Assembly (NCBI RefSeq): GCF_004115975.1
Contig: NZ_SDDZ01000008.1
Location: 103,037-167,036, forward strand
Reading direction: 5' to 3'
DNA length: 64,000 nt
DNA from: Gelidibacter gilvus
GTDB lineage: Bacteria; Bacteroidota; Bacteroidia; Flavobacteriales; Flavobacteriaceae
The notes beneath the pieces were generated by a model. The model searched no databases, was not told the origin of the DNA, and worked only from the letters and a program-made list of their open reading frames with translations. The stretch's first letter is position 1; every line of letters starts with the position of its first letter. A program made the translations under genes and the position numbers. Below, piece by piece: positions 25,701 through 34,380 of this stretch.

Positions 25701-26105
25701 TTATCTGAAAAATGAAAAGAGCCCTTTCTTTTTCTCAGGAATATTGGGTTCTTCCCTGGTAATTATTTGGTACACTTCACCCCAGCCAAGAACACCGCCG
25801 ATGTTTCGGTCATCAATAAAAAGATCCGCATTTATTTTACGGCTTTTAGTATTGTCAAATTCCTCTCCCGGAAAACTTTTATTGACGGCATAAAACGTGA
25901 TGCCGTTCTCCTCACAAAAGGCAACAGCCTCGTCGAGGGTTTTGCCATATCTGTATGTCCATAAAATCAAGCGGTGTCCATCTTCCTGAAGACGTTTCAA
26001 GGTTTCAAAGGCAAAAATACGTGCTTTCCCAATTCCTGGATAGCGATCTTCTACAATGGTGCCGTCAAAATCTACAGCGATAATGAGTCTGTTCTGAAAA
26101 TTCAT
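25701..26105 (-). CDS. HAD-like hydrolase (BT0820-type small family)
   Basis: 134-residue single-domain HAD protein without a cap domain. The nucleophile motif is AVDFDGTIVED (Asp12, Asp14), motif II-like LILWTYR with threonine, then ADLFIDDRNIGG with the acidic metal ligands. The Bacteroides structure-genomics family BT0820 looks like this; its substrate is not known to me. It is followed on the same strand, after 56 bases of spacing from upstream gpmI, so it may share the gpmI transcript. Confidence 0.85.
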   Translation of the reverse strand: MNFQNRLIIAVDFDGTIVEDRYPGIGKARIFAFETLKRLQEDGHRLILWTYRYGKTLDEAVAFCEENGITFYAVNKSFPGEEFDNTKSRKINADLFIDDRNIGGVLGWGEVYQIITREEPNIPEKKKGLFSFFR

Positions 26106-26161
26106 GTTTTAATGCTTTGGGGGGCAAAAATACAAATAAATAAGCTGCTTGTCCAAAATCA

Positions 26162-27679
26162 TTATATCAACGGATGTTGGGTCATAATTTTGGGTTGTGG
26201 AACGCCCATTAGCTTGAGAATTGTGGGTGCCAAATCGCCCAAAATGCCATCGCTAATGTGTTTTAAATCTTTATCGATTAAAATAATAGGTACTGGATTG
26301 GTGGTATGTGCCGTGTTTGGAGAGCCATCCGGATTGATCATGGTTTCACAATTGCCATGATCGGCAATCAATAAAGTGGTATAGCCGTGCTCAAGAGCTG
26401 TAGTCACCACATCTTTTACTACAATGTCAACTGCTTCACAAGCTTGAATGGCTGCTTGCATAACGCCAGTATGACCCACCATGTCGCCATTGGCAAAATT
26501 GAGGCACACAAAATCGACTTCTTCACTTTCCAATTCTGGAATTAAAGCATCGCGCAATTCAAAGGCACTCATTTCTGGTTTTAGATCGTAAGTGGCGACT
26601 TTGGGTGAATTTCTCAGAATACGTTTCTCCCCATCAAAAGGAACTTCTCGTCCTCCTGAAAAGAAAAACGTCACATGCGGATATTTTTCTGTTTCCGCAA
26701 TACGGATCTGTTTTTTATGATACTTTTCTAAAACTTCGCCTAAAGTTTCGGTCAAATTGTCTTTTTCGAAAACGACTTTAATTCCCGTGAAAACATCATC
26801 ATAATTTGTTAAGGTTACATAGTACAAATCGAGTTTGTGCATGTTTTGTTCATGAAAATCATATTGTGACAAGGCTTGCGTTAATTGCCTTCCGCGATCG
26901 GTTCTGAAGTTGAAGAAAATAACCACATCGCCATCCTTGATTTTTGCCTTAGGATGACCATCTTGATCGGTCATCACAATTGGTTTTATGAATTCATCCG
27001 TCACATCATGGTTATAACTGTTTTGTATGGACTGGATCGCATCTGTGGAAGGTTCTCCAATGCCATTCACTATAGCATCATAAGCCAGTTTGACACGCTC
27101 CCAACGTTTATCGCGGTCCATGGCATAATAGCGTCCTGTTACAGTCGCCAATTCTGCCGAACTATCTTTAATATGATTTTGAAGTTGGGCTATAAAACCT
27201 AATCCAGACTTCGGGTCAACATCACGTCCATCTGTAAAAGCATGAATGAAAACGTCATCAAGATGATACGCTTTTGCAGCATCCAACAAGCCAAATAAAT
27301 GATTGATATGCGAATGCACACCACCATCACTCAACAAACCTAAAAAGTGAACTGGTTTATGATTTTCTTTGGCGAAATTAAAAGCATCCACCAATACGTG
27401 CTCTTGCGCAAGCGTATTATTTTGAACCGCCAAATTTATTTTTGCCAAGTCCTGATACACAATTCTGCCCGCACCTAAATTCATATGGCCCACTTCACTA
27501 TTGCCCATTTGACCTTCTGGTAATCCTACGTGGAGACCGTCAGTTCTTAGGGAAGCATTGGGGTATTTGAGATATAGCGAATCAATAAATGGCGTATATG
27601 CATTATCTATGGCTGAAACTTTTGGATCTGGAGATTTTCCCCATCCGTCAAGAATCATTAGGATTACTTTTTTGTTCAT
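26162..27679 (-). CDS. gpmI: 2,3-bisphosphoglycerate-independent phosphoglycerate mutase
   Basis: Interconverts 3- and 2-phosphoglycerate in glycolysis and gluconeogenesis with two Mn2+ ions. The 505 residues are standard. Metal ligand Asp11 (MILDGWG), the phosphoserine nucleophile Ser61 in GQMGNSEVGHMNLGAGR, HAFTDGRDVDPKSG, TVTGRYYAMDRDKRWERV, CLNFANGDMVGHTG and LIADHGNCE are all in place. It has an exact promoter element 20 bases upstream. Confidence 0.97.
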   Translation of the reverse strand: MNKKVILMILDGWGKSPDPKVSAIDNAYTPFIDSLYLKYPNASLRTDGLHVGLPEGQMGNSEVGHMNLGAGRIVYQDLAKINLAVQNNTLAQEHVLVDAFNFAKENHKPVHFLGLLSDGGVHSHINHLFGLLDAAKAYHLDDVFIHAFTDGRDVDPKSGLGFIAQLQNHIKDSSAELATVTGRYYAMDRDKRWERVKLAYDAIVNGIGEPSTDAIQSIQNSYNHDVTDEFIKPIVMTDQDGHPKAKIKDGDVVIFFNFRTDRGRQLTQALSQYDFHEQNMHKLDLYYVTLTNYDDVFTGIKVVFEKDNLTETLGEVLEKYHKKQIRIAETEKYPHVTFFFSGGREVPFDGEKRILRNSPKVATYDLKPEMSAFELRDALIPELESEEVDFVCLNFANGDMVGHTGVMQAAIQACEAVDIVVKDVVTTALEHGYTTLLIADHGNCETMINPDGSPNTAHTTNPVPIILIDKDLKHISDGILGDLAPTILKLMGVPQPKIMTQHPLI

Positions 27680-27698
27680 GGTGATTTGTTTTGAGTTT

Positions 27699-27706
27699 CA
27701 AAGATA
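27699..27706 (-). promoter_or_regulatory. -7 promoter element of gpmI
   Basis: TATCTTTG on the minus strand, an exact TAnnTTTG match, 20 bases before the gpmI start. Confidence 0.55.
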
Positions 27707-27920
27707 AAGTTTATAGAATCAAATGGTAGCATATCGACTTAAAATTCCGCATATAATCAGCGTATTTTTTTAGACAAACAGTGTAAAGTTTGTCTTTATG
27801 GGATTCATATTTATAACGATAATCTGCATAAAAAAAGTAAAAAAATGCTATTTAATTAGAAATACTGTAACAGCTCCAATTTTGAATCGTCTTTCTTATA
27901 TAATCAAAAAGTAATCACAT

Positions 27921-27955
27921 ACCCGCCAGTACAAAAAAGATACGTTCGGGCGGGT
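27921..27955 (+). repeat. Inverted repeat upstream of the ankyrin gene
   Basis: Arms acccgcc and ggcgggt separated by 21 bases, ending 15 bases before the ATG of the next gene. G+C-rich in an AT-rich setting. It could be a leader hairpin or a repeat remnant. Confidence 0.5.
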
Positions 27956-27970
27956 CAAAAATCATTCATC

Positions 27971-28354
27971 ATGAAAAAAACAATCATTATTTCCGCAATC
28001 GCATTAGGTTTTGCATTTCACACCTCTAATGCAACCACATCAATTCAAACTTCAAAGCCTTCAAGTTTTGTAAAAACAAAAGTTTCTGTCAACCCATTCT
28101 GTGTTTCCATTGTAAAAGGCGATCTTGAAACAGTTAAAAAGTTGATCCAATTTGGTGCTGATGTCAATGAGGCGTCAAATGGAATGACACCTGCAATGTA
28201 CGCTGCCAAATATAATCGGGTAGATATTTTGGAGCTACTCGTAAAACATGGCGCTGAGCTTAAAAAGAGAACAGAAAAGGGTTTAAACGCCATGGATTAT
28301 GCAAAGCGATCAAATGCGAAAGATGCCTTAGCCTATTTGAAAAATCTTTCATAA
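27971..28354 (+). CDS. Small exported ankyrin-repeat protein
   Basis: 127 residues: a signal peptide (MKKTIIISAIALGFAFHTSNA), then a linker and two to three ankyrin repeats (IVKGDLETVKKLIQFGADVNEA, NGMTPAMYAAKYNRVDILELLVKHGAEL shown here in parts, and KGLNAMDYAKRSNAKDAL). It probably binds another protein in the periplasm. The family is common in flavobacteria; no client is known. It stands alone between an inverted repeat and a terminator. Confidence 0.85.
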   Translation: MKKTIIISAIALGFAFHTSNATTSIQTSKPSSFVKTKVSVNPFCVSIVKGDLETVKKLIQFGADVNEASNGMTPAMYAAKYNRVDILELLVKHGAELKKRTEKGLNAMDYAKRSNAKDALAYLKNLS

Positions 28355-28380
28355 TATCGAAAGTTGAGTTAGTGTTTAGG

Positions 28381-28408
28381 AAAGCTTCTTTTTTAAGAGG
28401 CTTTTTTA
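28381..28408 (+). terminator. Rho-independent terminator after the ankyrin gene
   Basis: Stem aaagcttctt / aagaggcttt (one G-T pair) with a TTTT loop, then six T; 27 bases past the stop codon. Confidence 0.8.
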
Positions 28409-28514
28409 TTCCCACCAGAGGATTTTAATACCCCGAGGCTTGGGTCGATCGAAAAGACAATTTCTTATTCCTACCTCATGTACTCGCCCCGAGGTTCTCT
28501 GTTTTTCGCTGAAT

Positions 28515-29243
28515 TCACAAAAGTTCCGGATTAATATCCAAAATATTTTCGGCGTAATAGCTGTCCAAAAAAGAATCGGTGAGGTGTTGGTGCCCCATCA
28601 GGGATTCGTTTTTTAGTATGTCCTTCAAATTTAATTTTCTGTAGGAATTGAGATAGTCACAAGAAAGCGCTTTATAGCTATAATGCCAAGGTTCATATTT
28701 AAAACCTTTACGTTCAGGTTTGTCGGTGTAAACCAAATAAAAACCGAAGTCTCTGGAATTTGCGTCCATCCATTTTTTAAGATTCACATAACTTCCATTG
28801 CCTTCAAAATGACTCGGACTCAATACGTTTTTGGGTTGGGCAACGTTGGCGTCAATGATATCCATATCTGTGCCCCAATGATGGCGTGACGTTCCTGGAA
28901 TAGTCGAATATTCTATGATTTTTTGAATTGCATTTTCTGGAGATAAACCTTGTTGGGTGAAATTCTTGTATTTGCGTTCCCAAATCCGATTTTGATGCGC
29001 AAAATTCCGATAACTGGAGACCACTTGAATCGAAATATTATCCTTTAAGGCGGCAGTTTTCATTTTTGTAAATGCATCAAAGGCTTCCTTGCGAATTTGA
29101 AATCCGTTGCCATAAAGTGTTGGATTCCCTTTTCCTATTAATTCCTCATAACTCAATTCGGCATTTTGAAAGGCCAATTGTGGTACTATGCCCATTGCCA
29201 TTGCGCTAAGAGCTATGGTTTTTATAAAATCTTTTCTATCCAT
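28515..29243 (-). CDS. M15 family D-alanyl-D-alanine carboxypeptidase-like peptidase
   Basis: Zinc peptidase acting on peptidoglycan stem peptides. 242 residues, with an N-terminal export signal (FIKTIALSAMAMGIVPQLAF). The VanY-type zinc site is visible: SSYRNFAHQNRIW, then SRHHWGTDMDI with the His and Asp ligands, and FKYEPWHYSY carrying the catalytic Glu and the third zinc His. Whether it is a D,D- or L,D-carboxypeptidase cannot be decided. Its C-terminal 40 residues (after SYKALSCDYL) are not part of the core family. Confidence 0.88.
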   Translation of the reverse strand: MDRKDFIKTIALSAMAMGIVPQLAFQNAELSYEELIGKGNPTLYGNGFQIRKEAFDAFTKMKTAALKDNISIQVVSSYRNFAHQNRIWERKYKNFTQQGLSPENAIQKIIEYSTIPGTSRHHWGTDMDIIDANVAQPKNVLSPSHFEGNGSYVNLKKWMDANSRDFGFYLVYTDKPERKGFKYEPWHYSYKALSCDYLNSYRKLNLKDILKNESLMGHQHLTDSFLDSYYAENILDINPELL

Positions 29244-29602
29244 GTTTTTAATTTGTTTTCAACAATTGCACGTCAGTCGACCTTATGAGAATTTAGGGTT
29301 ACTATGGTTTTTCGAGATTTTATTTCCACAAGTGAGTCTTAGTGCATCGAGGTTCTTGATTTTGATGATGACGTTCATTTTTTTTTATAGATAACACCAA
29401 AATATAATGTTATTGGTTAATTATAAATCTCCCAATCAAAATTCTCATCATTTTACTGTTTTAGTCTTGATTCTTGATTCTAATAGCGACCTGTGCTGAG
29501 CGGAGTCGAAGCAAGCGGTCTTGATTCTTTTTTATTAAATCAATCAAAATTAACCAATTTACCTTTGAAGTAATTTATTTATTTTTACTTAAAATTTAAA
29601 GT
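29244..29602. other. Intergenic stretch with a repeat remnant
   Basis: 360 bases without a gene. Around 29486-29528 is a G+C-richer element (gcgacctgtgctgagcggag, tcgaagcaagcggtcttg) of a kind often scattered through flavobacterial genomes; the ending 'gcggtcttg' also occurs at 17569. The right end has the promoter for the GNAT gene. Confidence 0.45.
29560..29567 (+). promoter_or_regulatory. -7 promoter element of the GNAT gene
   Basis: TACCTTTG, an exact TAnnTTTG match, 35 bases before the ATG at 29603. Confidence 0.5.
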
Positions 29603-30028
29603 ATGCCCATTTCATTTAAAATATTAGAACCTTCTCAGATCAATTCTATCATTCCATTAATGTTGAAATTGAACAACCATAAAATTTCTGAAGCGGTGCT
29701 CAAGCAGCGCTTTGCTGAAATGGTGACCCAAAACTATGAATGTGCGGCGCTCTATGATCGTGATAAACTCATTGGAATAGCCGGGATGTGGTTTTGTACC
29801 CGTCATTATTCGGGTAGAAGTGTAGAACTAGACCATGTGATTATTGAGGACGGTTACAGAAAGAAAGGTTTGGGCAAGCAGTTTATGAAATGTATTTATG
29901 ATTATGCGTTACAAAAGGGTTTCCAATCGGTAGAACTGAATACTTATGTACAAAATCATCTATCACATAAGTTTTATATGAACGAAGGGTTTGAAATTTT
30001 AGGTTATCATTTTTTGAAGAAACTTTAG
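29603..30028 (+). CDS. GNAT family N-acetyltransferase
   Basis: 141-residue single-domain acetyl-CoA-dependent acetyltransferase. The acetyl-CoA pyrophosphate loop is visible as GYRKKGLGKQFMKCIYDYA (R/Q-x-x-G-x-G/A pattern), preceded by the strand SVELDHVIIEDG and followed by VELNTYVQNHLSHKFYMNEGFEILGYHF, typical of the C-terminal half. The acceptor substrate is unknown. No operon partners. Confidence 0.9.
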   Translation: MPISFKILEPSQINSIIPLMLKLNNHKISEAVLKQRFAEMVTQNYECAALYDRDKLIGIAGMWFCTRHYSGRSVELDHVIIEDGYRKKGLGKQFMKCIYDYALQKGFQSVELNTYVQNHLSHKFYMNEGFEILGYHFLKKL

Positions 30029-30475
30029 CAAGGAGTTACGAGTATTTTTTAGACACGAATTTCACTGATTTTCACTAAATATTACTAATCAATAATTTTA
30101 CTAATTATTTGTACGACTCCTATTGACATGAAGTTACCTTTGAACTGAAGTTTATTATGAATTGGCACGAATCCAATTTGACATATCCAATTCTAATAGT
30201 TACCAATCATAGGGGATAGTTCTTTGAGAAACTTGTGTCTCCTTTGTGTAACTCTGTGTAATAGCTCCTTTCGACATCTCCCCAATAGCTTTTGGAATCA
30301 CTGATTTACGACGCCTACAAATTTTGTCATCCGTCAAATGTCTATTTGCAGAAGCAATAGGTACATTCAACACAAATTCCTTTTTTAAACACGTTTTATA
30401 CGGATAGTTTGTGTTTTAAACTTCTGCGACTGCTACTGTTGACTGTTGACTGTTGACTGCTGACTGCCAACTGAA
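30029..30475. other. Intergenic stretch with three kinds of short repeat
   Basis: 447 bases without a gene. It has a 'ttcactgattttcacta' direct repeat (about 30060-30077), a CACAGAG-family copy in inverted orientation (ttgtgtaactctgtgtaata, about 30244-30263), and a heptamer run at the right end (listed separately). Confidence 0.5.
30428..30475 (+). repeat. Heptamer tandem repeat (TGACTGT type)
   Basis: Runs gactgctactgttgactgtt, then gactgttgactgctgactgc, a 7-base period with small variations, ending exactly at the stop codon of pepE. Related to the heptamers in the nqrD-nqrE gap. Confidence 0.8.
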
Positions 30476-31183
30476 CTACTTCAATCCACTCAAATCCGTG
30501 CCCGTTTCCACCTCATAAGGCGCTTTGTTATATTCAAAAATCCGAGCATCCAATTCCCCTTCCAAAGTAATCCGATCCCCATTAACTTCCAACCAGCTGC
30601 CTTCTCTGAGACCAATCACTGGTTGCGAATTAAAAGCATGAAATTCTTGGATCCGTGTTTCTCGGGTTTCACCCATGTGTTTGCATTTTTTATCTGGATC
30701 TAAATAATGCGGATTAATATTAAATGGCACTATTGCCAAAGTTTTAAAGCTAGGCGGATAGACAATAGGCATATCATTGGTGGTGTTGATAGTAAGTCCG
30801 CAGATATTACTGCCTGCACTTGTGCCCAAATAAGGCGTTCCACCATGAATCACGTTTTGCATGGTGCTGATCAAATCATTTCTATAAAGCTGATTGACCA
30901 ATACAAACGTATTGCCACCGCCAACGAAAATACCTTTGGCATTCTTTAAAGCCTCTTTAGGATTGTCAAACTCGTGAATGCCTTTGACTACTTTTCCGAT
31001 TTCTGAAAATGCTTCTTGGGCTTTTGTGGTGTATTCATCATGACTTATGCCGCCTGGACGTGCGTAAGGAATAAATAAAATCGTATTGGTATCTTTAAAA
31101 AGAAAAGTCAATTCTTCTAAAAGATAGTTTAGATATCCACTCCCATGTAAGGTTGAGGTGCTGGCAATGATCATTTGTTTCAT
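30476..31183 (-). CDS. pepE: Dipeptidase E (alpha-aspartyl dipeptidase, S51)
   Basis: Serine peptidase that splits dipeptides with N-terminal aspartate. The 235 residues are standard. The nucleophile Ser122 lies in YLGTSAGSNICG; GIFVGGGNTFVLVNQLY precedes it and FNINPHYLDPDKKCKHMGETRETRI follows with the His/Asp-containing signature. Cytosolic, no signal peptide. It ends directly at a heptamer repeat run. Confidence 0.95.
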   Translation of the reverse strand: MKQMIIASTSTLHGSGYLNYLLEELTFLFKDTNTILFIPYARPGGISHDEYTTKAQEAFSEIGKVVKGIHEFDNPKEALKNAKGIFVGGGNTFVLVNQLYRNDLISTMQNVIHGGTPYLGTSAGSNICGLTINTTNDMPIVYPPSFKTLAIVPFNINPHYLDPDKKCKHMGETRETRIQEFHAFNSQPVIGLREGSWLEVNGDRITLEGELDARIFEYNKAPYEVETGTDLSGLK

Positions 31184-31386
31184 AGAATGTTATTTTTTTC
31201 TCGTGGCATATTTTACAGAAGGTTGTTGTAGGAAATATCCTGAAATTTGCCCACAATAGCTGTATTCTCGAATATTTTGTTGTAAATTTAAGTAATCTGG
31301 CAATTTAACAAAAGTTTAAACAGGCTTTAGAGTTTAATTAAGAGAGTTCATGCTTTCTTTATCGGTCTAACTAAAAATCCAATCTT

Positions 31387-32199
31387 ATGAAAACAGCTTT
31401 ACTTTATCTATTTCTCCTTTCACCTTTCTTCTTTTTGACTGCGCAAAATATCAAGCGCGTGGAAATTTCAGGAAAAATTGTGGTGAACAGTGATGATTTG
31501 GAGGGGATCACGGTTTATAATACCTCCGCTAAAAAAGGCGTTCTGACAGACGAAAATGGTCTGTTTACGGTAAGTGTGGCATTGAATGATATAATTGAGT
31601 TTAGGGCGCTACAGTTTCAGGACTTTACAGTGACCATTGATGAAAACATCATTAAGACGAAAAAAATGACCGTGTTTTTGGTCGAACAAATCAATAAATT
31701 GGATGAGGTAGTCATTCTGCCTTATGACCTTTCAGGAAATTTACTTGTGGATATTGAAAGTGTCAAAACCTTTAATCCGGATTTAGACGCTATTTATTTT
31801 GGTGTGGCAAATATGAATGAATATGAATTTCCCGAAGATTACAGATCAAAAGTTGTCAACGTTGCCATGCCGGGAACAGGAAATAATATTCCTTATGGTT
31901 TAAATGTCATCGGGATTGTGGATTTGTTCTTAAGACCAATTTTCAATTCTAAAAAGAATAAAGATATCGAAGTCATGGGGCCGGAAGATTCTAATAAAGC
32001 CTTTACTGACCTCTATAGTACTAAGTTTTTAGTGGAGAATTTTAATATTCCGGAAAATAAAGTGAATGATTTTGTGGATTACGTAGAAGACCAAGGGGTG
32101 GATTATTCACTCTTAAATTCAGGAAAGGAATTCGAGTTTTTAGAATTTATCAGTATTAAAAGTAAAGAATTTTTAGCCAAAGAAGGTGGGAAAAAGTAA
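31387..32199 (+). CDS. CarboxypepD_reg-like domain protein, paralogue 1 of 3
   Basis: 270 residues with a signal peptide (MKTALLYLFLLSPFFFLTAQ). Residues about 24-110 form a carboxypeptidase-regulatory-like beta-sandwich (ISGKIVVNSDDLEGITVYNTSAKKGVLTDENGLFT), ending in KLDEVVILPYDLSGNL. The rest is unique to this small family, which is common in flavobacteria beside M1 peptidases. It is the longest and most divergent of three tandem copies, followed by a copy that overlaps its end by 14 bases. Function unknown; probably periplasmic. Confidence 0.85.
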   Translation: MKTALLYLFLLSPFFFLTAQNIKRVEISGKIVVNSDDLEGITVYNTSAKKGVLTDENGLFTVSVALNDIIEFRALQFQDFTVTIDENIIKTKKMTVFLVEQINKLDEVVILPYDLSGNLLVDIESVKTFNPDLDAIYFGVANMNEYEFPEDYRSKVVNVAMPGTGNNIPYGLNVIGIVDLFLRPIFNSKKNKDIEVMGPEDSNKAFTDLYSTKFLVENFNIPENKVNDFVDYVEDQGVDYSLLNSGKEFEFLEFISIKSKEFLAKEGGKK

Positions 32200-32989
32200 T
32201 TGTGTCCTTCCTTTTTTTATGGTCTTTGGAATTCACTTTATGATGGGGCAAACCGTTGACATCAAAGGCAGAATTATTGCTAATGACGATGTGGAAGGTA
32301 TTCATATTCTCAATAACACGTCCAGCACCTTTACAATTTCTAACAGACAAGGCGAATTTTCCATCACAGTTAAACTGAATGATACCTTAGCATTTTCCGG
32401 CGTATCGTACCTATTGAAAAAAGTAGTGGTGGGTCAAGATATGATCAAGTCAAAATCTTTGATTATTTACCTCACTGAAAAAGTAAATGCTTTGGATGAA
32501 GTGGTGGTGGGAAAGATATTGACGGGCGATTTGAGTTCAGACTTAGCTAATTCAGGAATTGAGCGCACTATCAATTTTTTCGATTTGGGAATTCCAGGAT
32601 ATGCCGGGAAGCCTAAAACACAAAGTGAGAGACGATTGTATACTGCAGGAGACTTCAAACCTATTCATTTGCTAAGTTTATTAGGTGGTTCTCTTGATGT
32701 AGACCCTATCTTGAATGCCATTTCTGGAAGAACCAAGTTATTAAAACATAGGATCCATCTTGAAAATAAGGATAAATGCATCGATAGGACCAAATCAAAT
32801 CTTTCTCAAATTTTATTTACGGCACATTCGCTGGAAGAATCTTATAGAAATGAATTTTTCTACTTCTGTGCCGATGATGATCAATTTGATAATCTATGCA
32901 TCATTAACGACGATTTTAAAACGCTCGAGTTTCTGAAAGAAAAACTGGTGAGCTTCAAATCCATTCTGCAATCAACCATCCAAGAGTGA
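32186..32989 (+). CDS. CarboxypepD_reg-like domain protein, paralogue 2 of 3
   Basis: 267 residues from a GTG start that overlaps the previous gene by 14 bases (MGKSNCVLPFFMVFGIHFMM as signal peptide; an ATG at 32219 would leave almost none). The domain reads VDIKGRIIANDDVEGIHILNNT, SNRQGEFSITVKLNDTLAFSGVSY shown in parts, and ALDEVVVGKILTGDLSSDL. The C-terminal part shares FDLGIPGYAGKPKTQSERRLY and ISGRTKLLK with paralogue 3. The two are close copies; paralogue 1 is more distant. Role unknown. Confidence 0.83.
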   Translation: MGKSNCVLPFFMVFGIHFMMGQTVDIKGRIIANDDVEGIHILNNTSSTFTISNRQGEFSITVKLNDTLAFSGVSYLLKKVVVGQDMIKSKSLIIYLTEKVNALDEVVVGKILTGDLSSDLANSGIERTINFFDLGIPGYAGKPKTQSERRLYTAGDFKPIHLLSLLGGSLDVDPILNAISGRTKLLKHRIHLENKDKCIDRTKSNLSQILFTAHSLEESYRNEFFYFCADDDQFDNLCIINDDFKTLEFLKEKLVSFKSILQSTIQE

Positions 32990-33756
32990 GAAGTCAACTA
33001 TTTTTTAGCATTCTAGGATTGTTTTTTGTGAAAAATGCGCATTCGCAATCTGTGGAAATCAAAGGGAAAATTAGTGCACCCCATGAGGTGGATGGCATCC
33101 ATATTATCAATAAAACTGCTAGTAGATTCACGATTTCCAATAGTAATGGCGAATTTGTTGTAGAGGCGAAATTGAACGATACCATACTTTTTTCTGGCAT
33201 TTCCTATCAACCCAAAGAGATTGTCGTTACCAAATTCATCATCGCCGCTAAAGAATTCACCGTATATTTAGAAGAGTTGGTCAATGCCTTGGATGAGGTT
33301 GTCGTCGGGAAAGTGCTTACGGGCGATTTGATGTCCGATATCGCGAATGCCGATTTAAAACGTGATCTTGATTTTTATGACTTGGGCATTCCAGGATATA
33401 CCGGGAAATTGAGGACTCAAACTGAAAGACGCTTGTATGAAGCAACCTCAGGAGGAGGTCTCATCCCCATTTTTCCAATCATTAATGCCATTACAGGACG
33501 GACAAAGCTCTTAAAACAACATGTGAAATTCGAGAAATTAAATAATTGTCTCGAAAAAATGAGATCTGATTTTTCTGAAGATTTATTTAGTAATTATGAC
33601 TTGGAAGACGGCCAAAAAGCAGAATTCTTCTTCTATTGCCAAGATGATCCCGAGTTTGAAAATCTATGTAAAATAAAAAATGATTTGGCAGTTTTCGAAT
33701 TCTTGGAAGCTAAATTGGAAGCTTTTGACGCTATTCTACAAACACAAAAAGAATAG
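32986..33756 (+). CDS. CarboxypepD_reg-like domain protein, paralogue 3 of 3
   Basis: 256 residues from a GTG start that overlaps the stop of paralogue 2 (GTGA), the usual arrangement for translational coupling. Signal peptide MRSQLFFSILGLFFVKNAHS. The domain VEIKGKISAPHEVDGIHIIN and the ending ALDEVVVGKVLTGDLMSDI mirror paralogue 2, as does YDLGIPGYTGKLRTQTERRL. It is shorter by the loss of a few residues before the ITGRTKLLK stretch. Role unknown. Confidence 0.83.
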   Translation: MRSQLFFSILGLFFVKNAHSQSVEIKGKISAPHEVDGIHIINKTASRFTISNSNGEFVVEAKLNDTILFSGISYQPKEIVVTKFIIAAKEFTVYLEELVNALDEVVVGKVLTGDLMSDIANADLKRDLDFYDLGIPGYTGKLRTQTERRLYEATSGGGLIPIFPIINAITGRTKLLKQHVKFEKLNNCLEKMRSDFSEDLFSNYDLEDGQKAEFFFYCQDDPEFENLCKIKNDLAVFEFLEAKLEAFDAILQTQKE

Positions 33757-33795
33757 AAATATCTTTTCGATTGTTTTTTGCAAACCACAAAACTG

Positions 33796-33803
33796 TATTT
33801 TTG
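33796..33803 (+). promoter_or_regulatory. -7 promoter element of the DUF6702-like gene
   Basis: TATTTTTG, an exact TAnnTTTG match, with a TTG at 33771-33773; 15 bases before the ATG at 33819. It supports the later start codon over 33771. Confidence 0.5.
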
Positions 33804-33818
33804 TATTTCAAATTCACT

Positions 33819-34319
33819 ATGAAAACCATTAAAATTTTTGTTTTAGGGCTTGTTTTTCCACTATTGCTTTCGGTAAATGTGCATAAATTTTATGTGAGCG
33901 TTACTGAAGTTGTGTATGTGAAAGAGAAAACGTCCGTGCAGATAATTACTAGAATCTTTATTGACGATTTGGAGAATGCACTCCGTCAGCGCTATAACAA
34001 ACACTTGACTTTAGCTCCGGAAAATGAAGCGAAGGAAGTAGAAGACTATTTGCAGCGTTATTTAAAAGATAAAATTTCCATCCAAATCAATGGAAAGTTC
34101 GTTGACTATAAATTCATCGGAAAAGAATATGACAATGATATTGTATTCTGTTATTTAGAAATAGCTGACGTCAAGGACATCAAGAGTTTTGAAATCTCAA
34201 ATAAAGTATTGTTTGAGAGTTTTGACGACCAACAGAATATTGTAAAACTCAAAATAAAAGATCAAAATAAAAGTTTTATTTTGATCAATCAGTCGGATAA
34301 AGCACTATTGAAGCTTTAA
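33819..34319 (+). CDS. Exported DUF6702-like protein
   Basis: 166 residues from the ATG at 33819 (MKTIKIFVLGLVFPLLLSVNVHKFYVSVTEVVY in parts), with a signal peptide followed by the family's opening H-K-F-Y-V-S-V. The middle holds VQIITRIFIDDLENALRQRY and the end VLFESFDDQQNIVKLKI. This matches DUF6702 as I recall it; such genes are routinely found before an M1 peptidase in flavobacteria, as here. No function is known, and an envelope location is inferred. Confidence 0.8.
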   Translation: MKTIKIFVLGLVFPLLLSVNVHKFYVSVTEVVYVKEKTSVQIITRIFIDDLENALRQRYNKHLTLAPENEAKEVEDYLQRYLKDKISIQINGKFVDYKFIGKEYDNDIVFCYLEIADVKDIKSFEISNKVLFESFDDQQNIVKLKIKDQNKSFILINQSDKALLKL

Positions 34320-34380
34320 TTTTTTCCTGCTGATAATGCCTTATTAATAAATAGAATCTCTAGACAAATAACTGTTTTCC

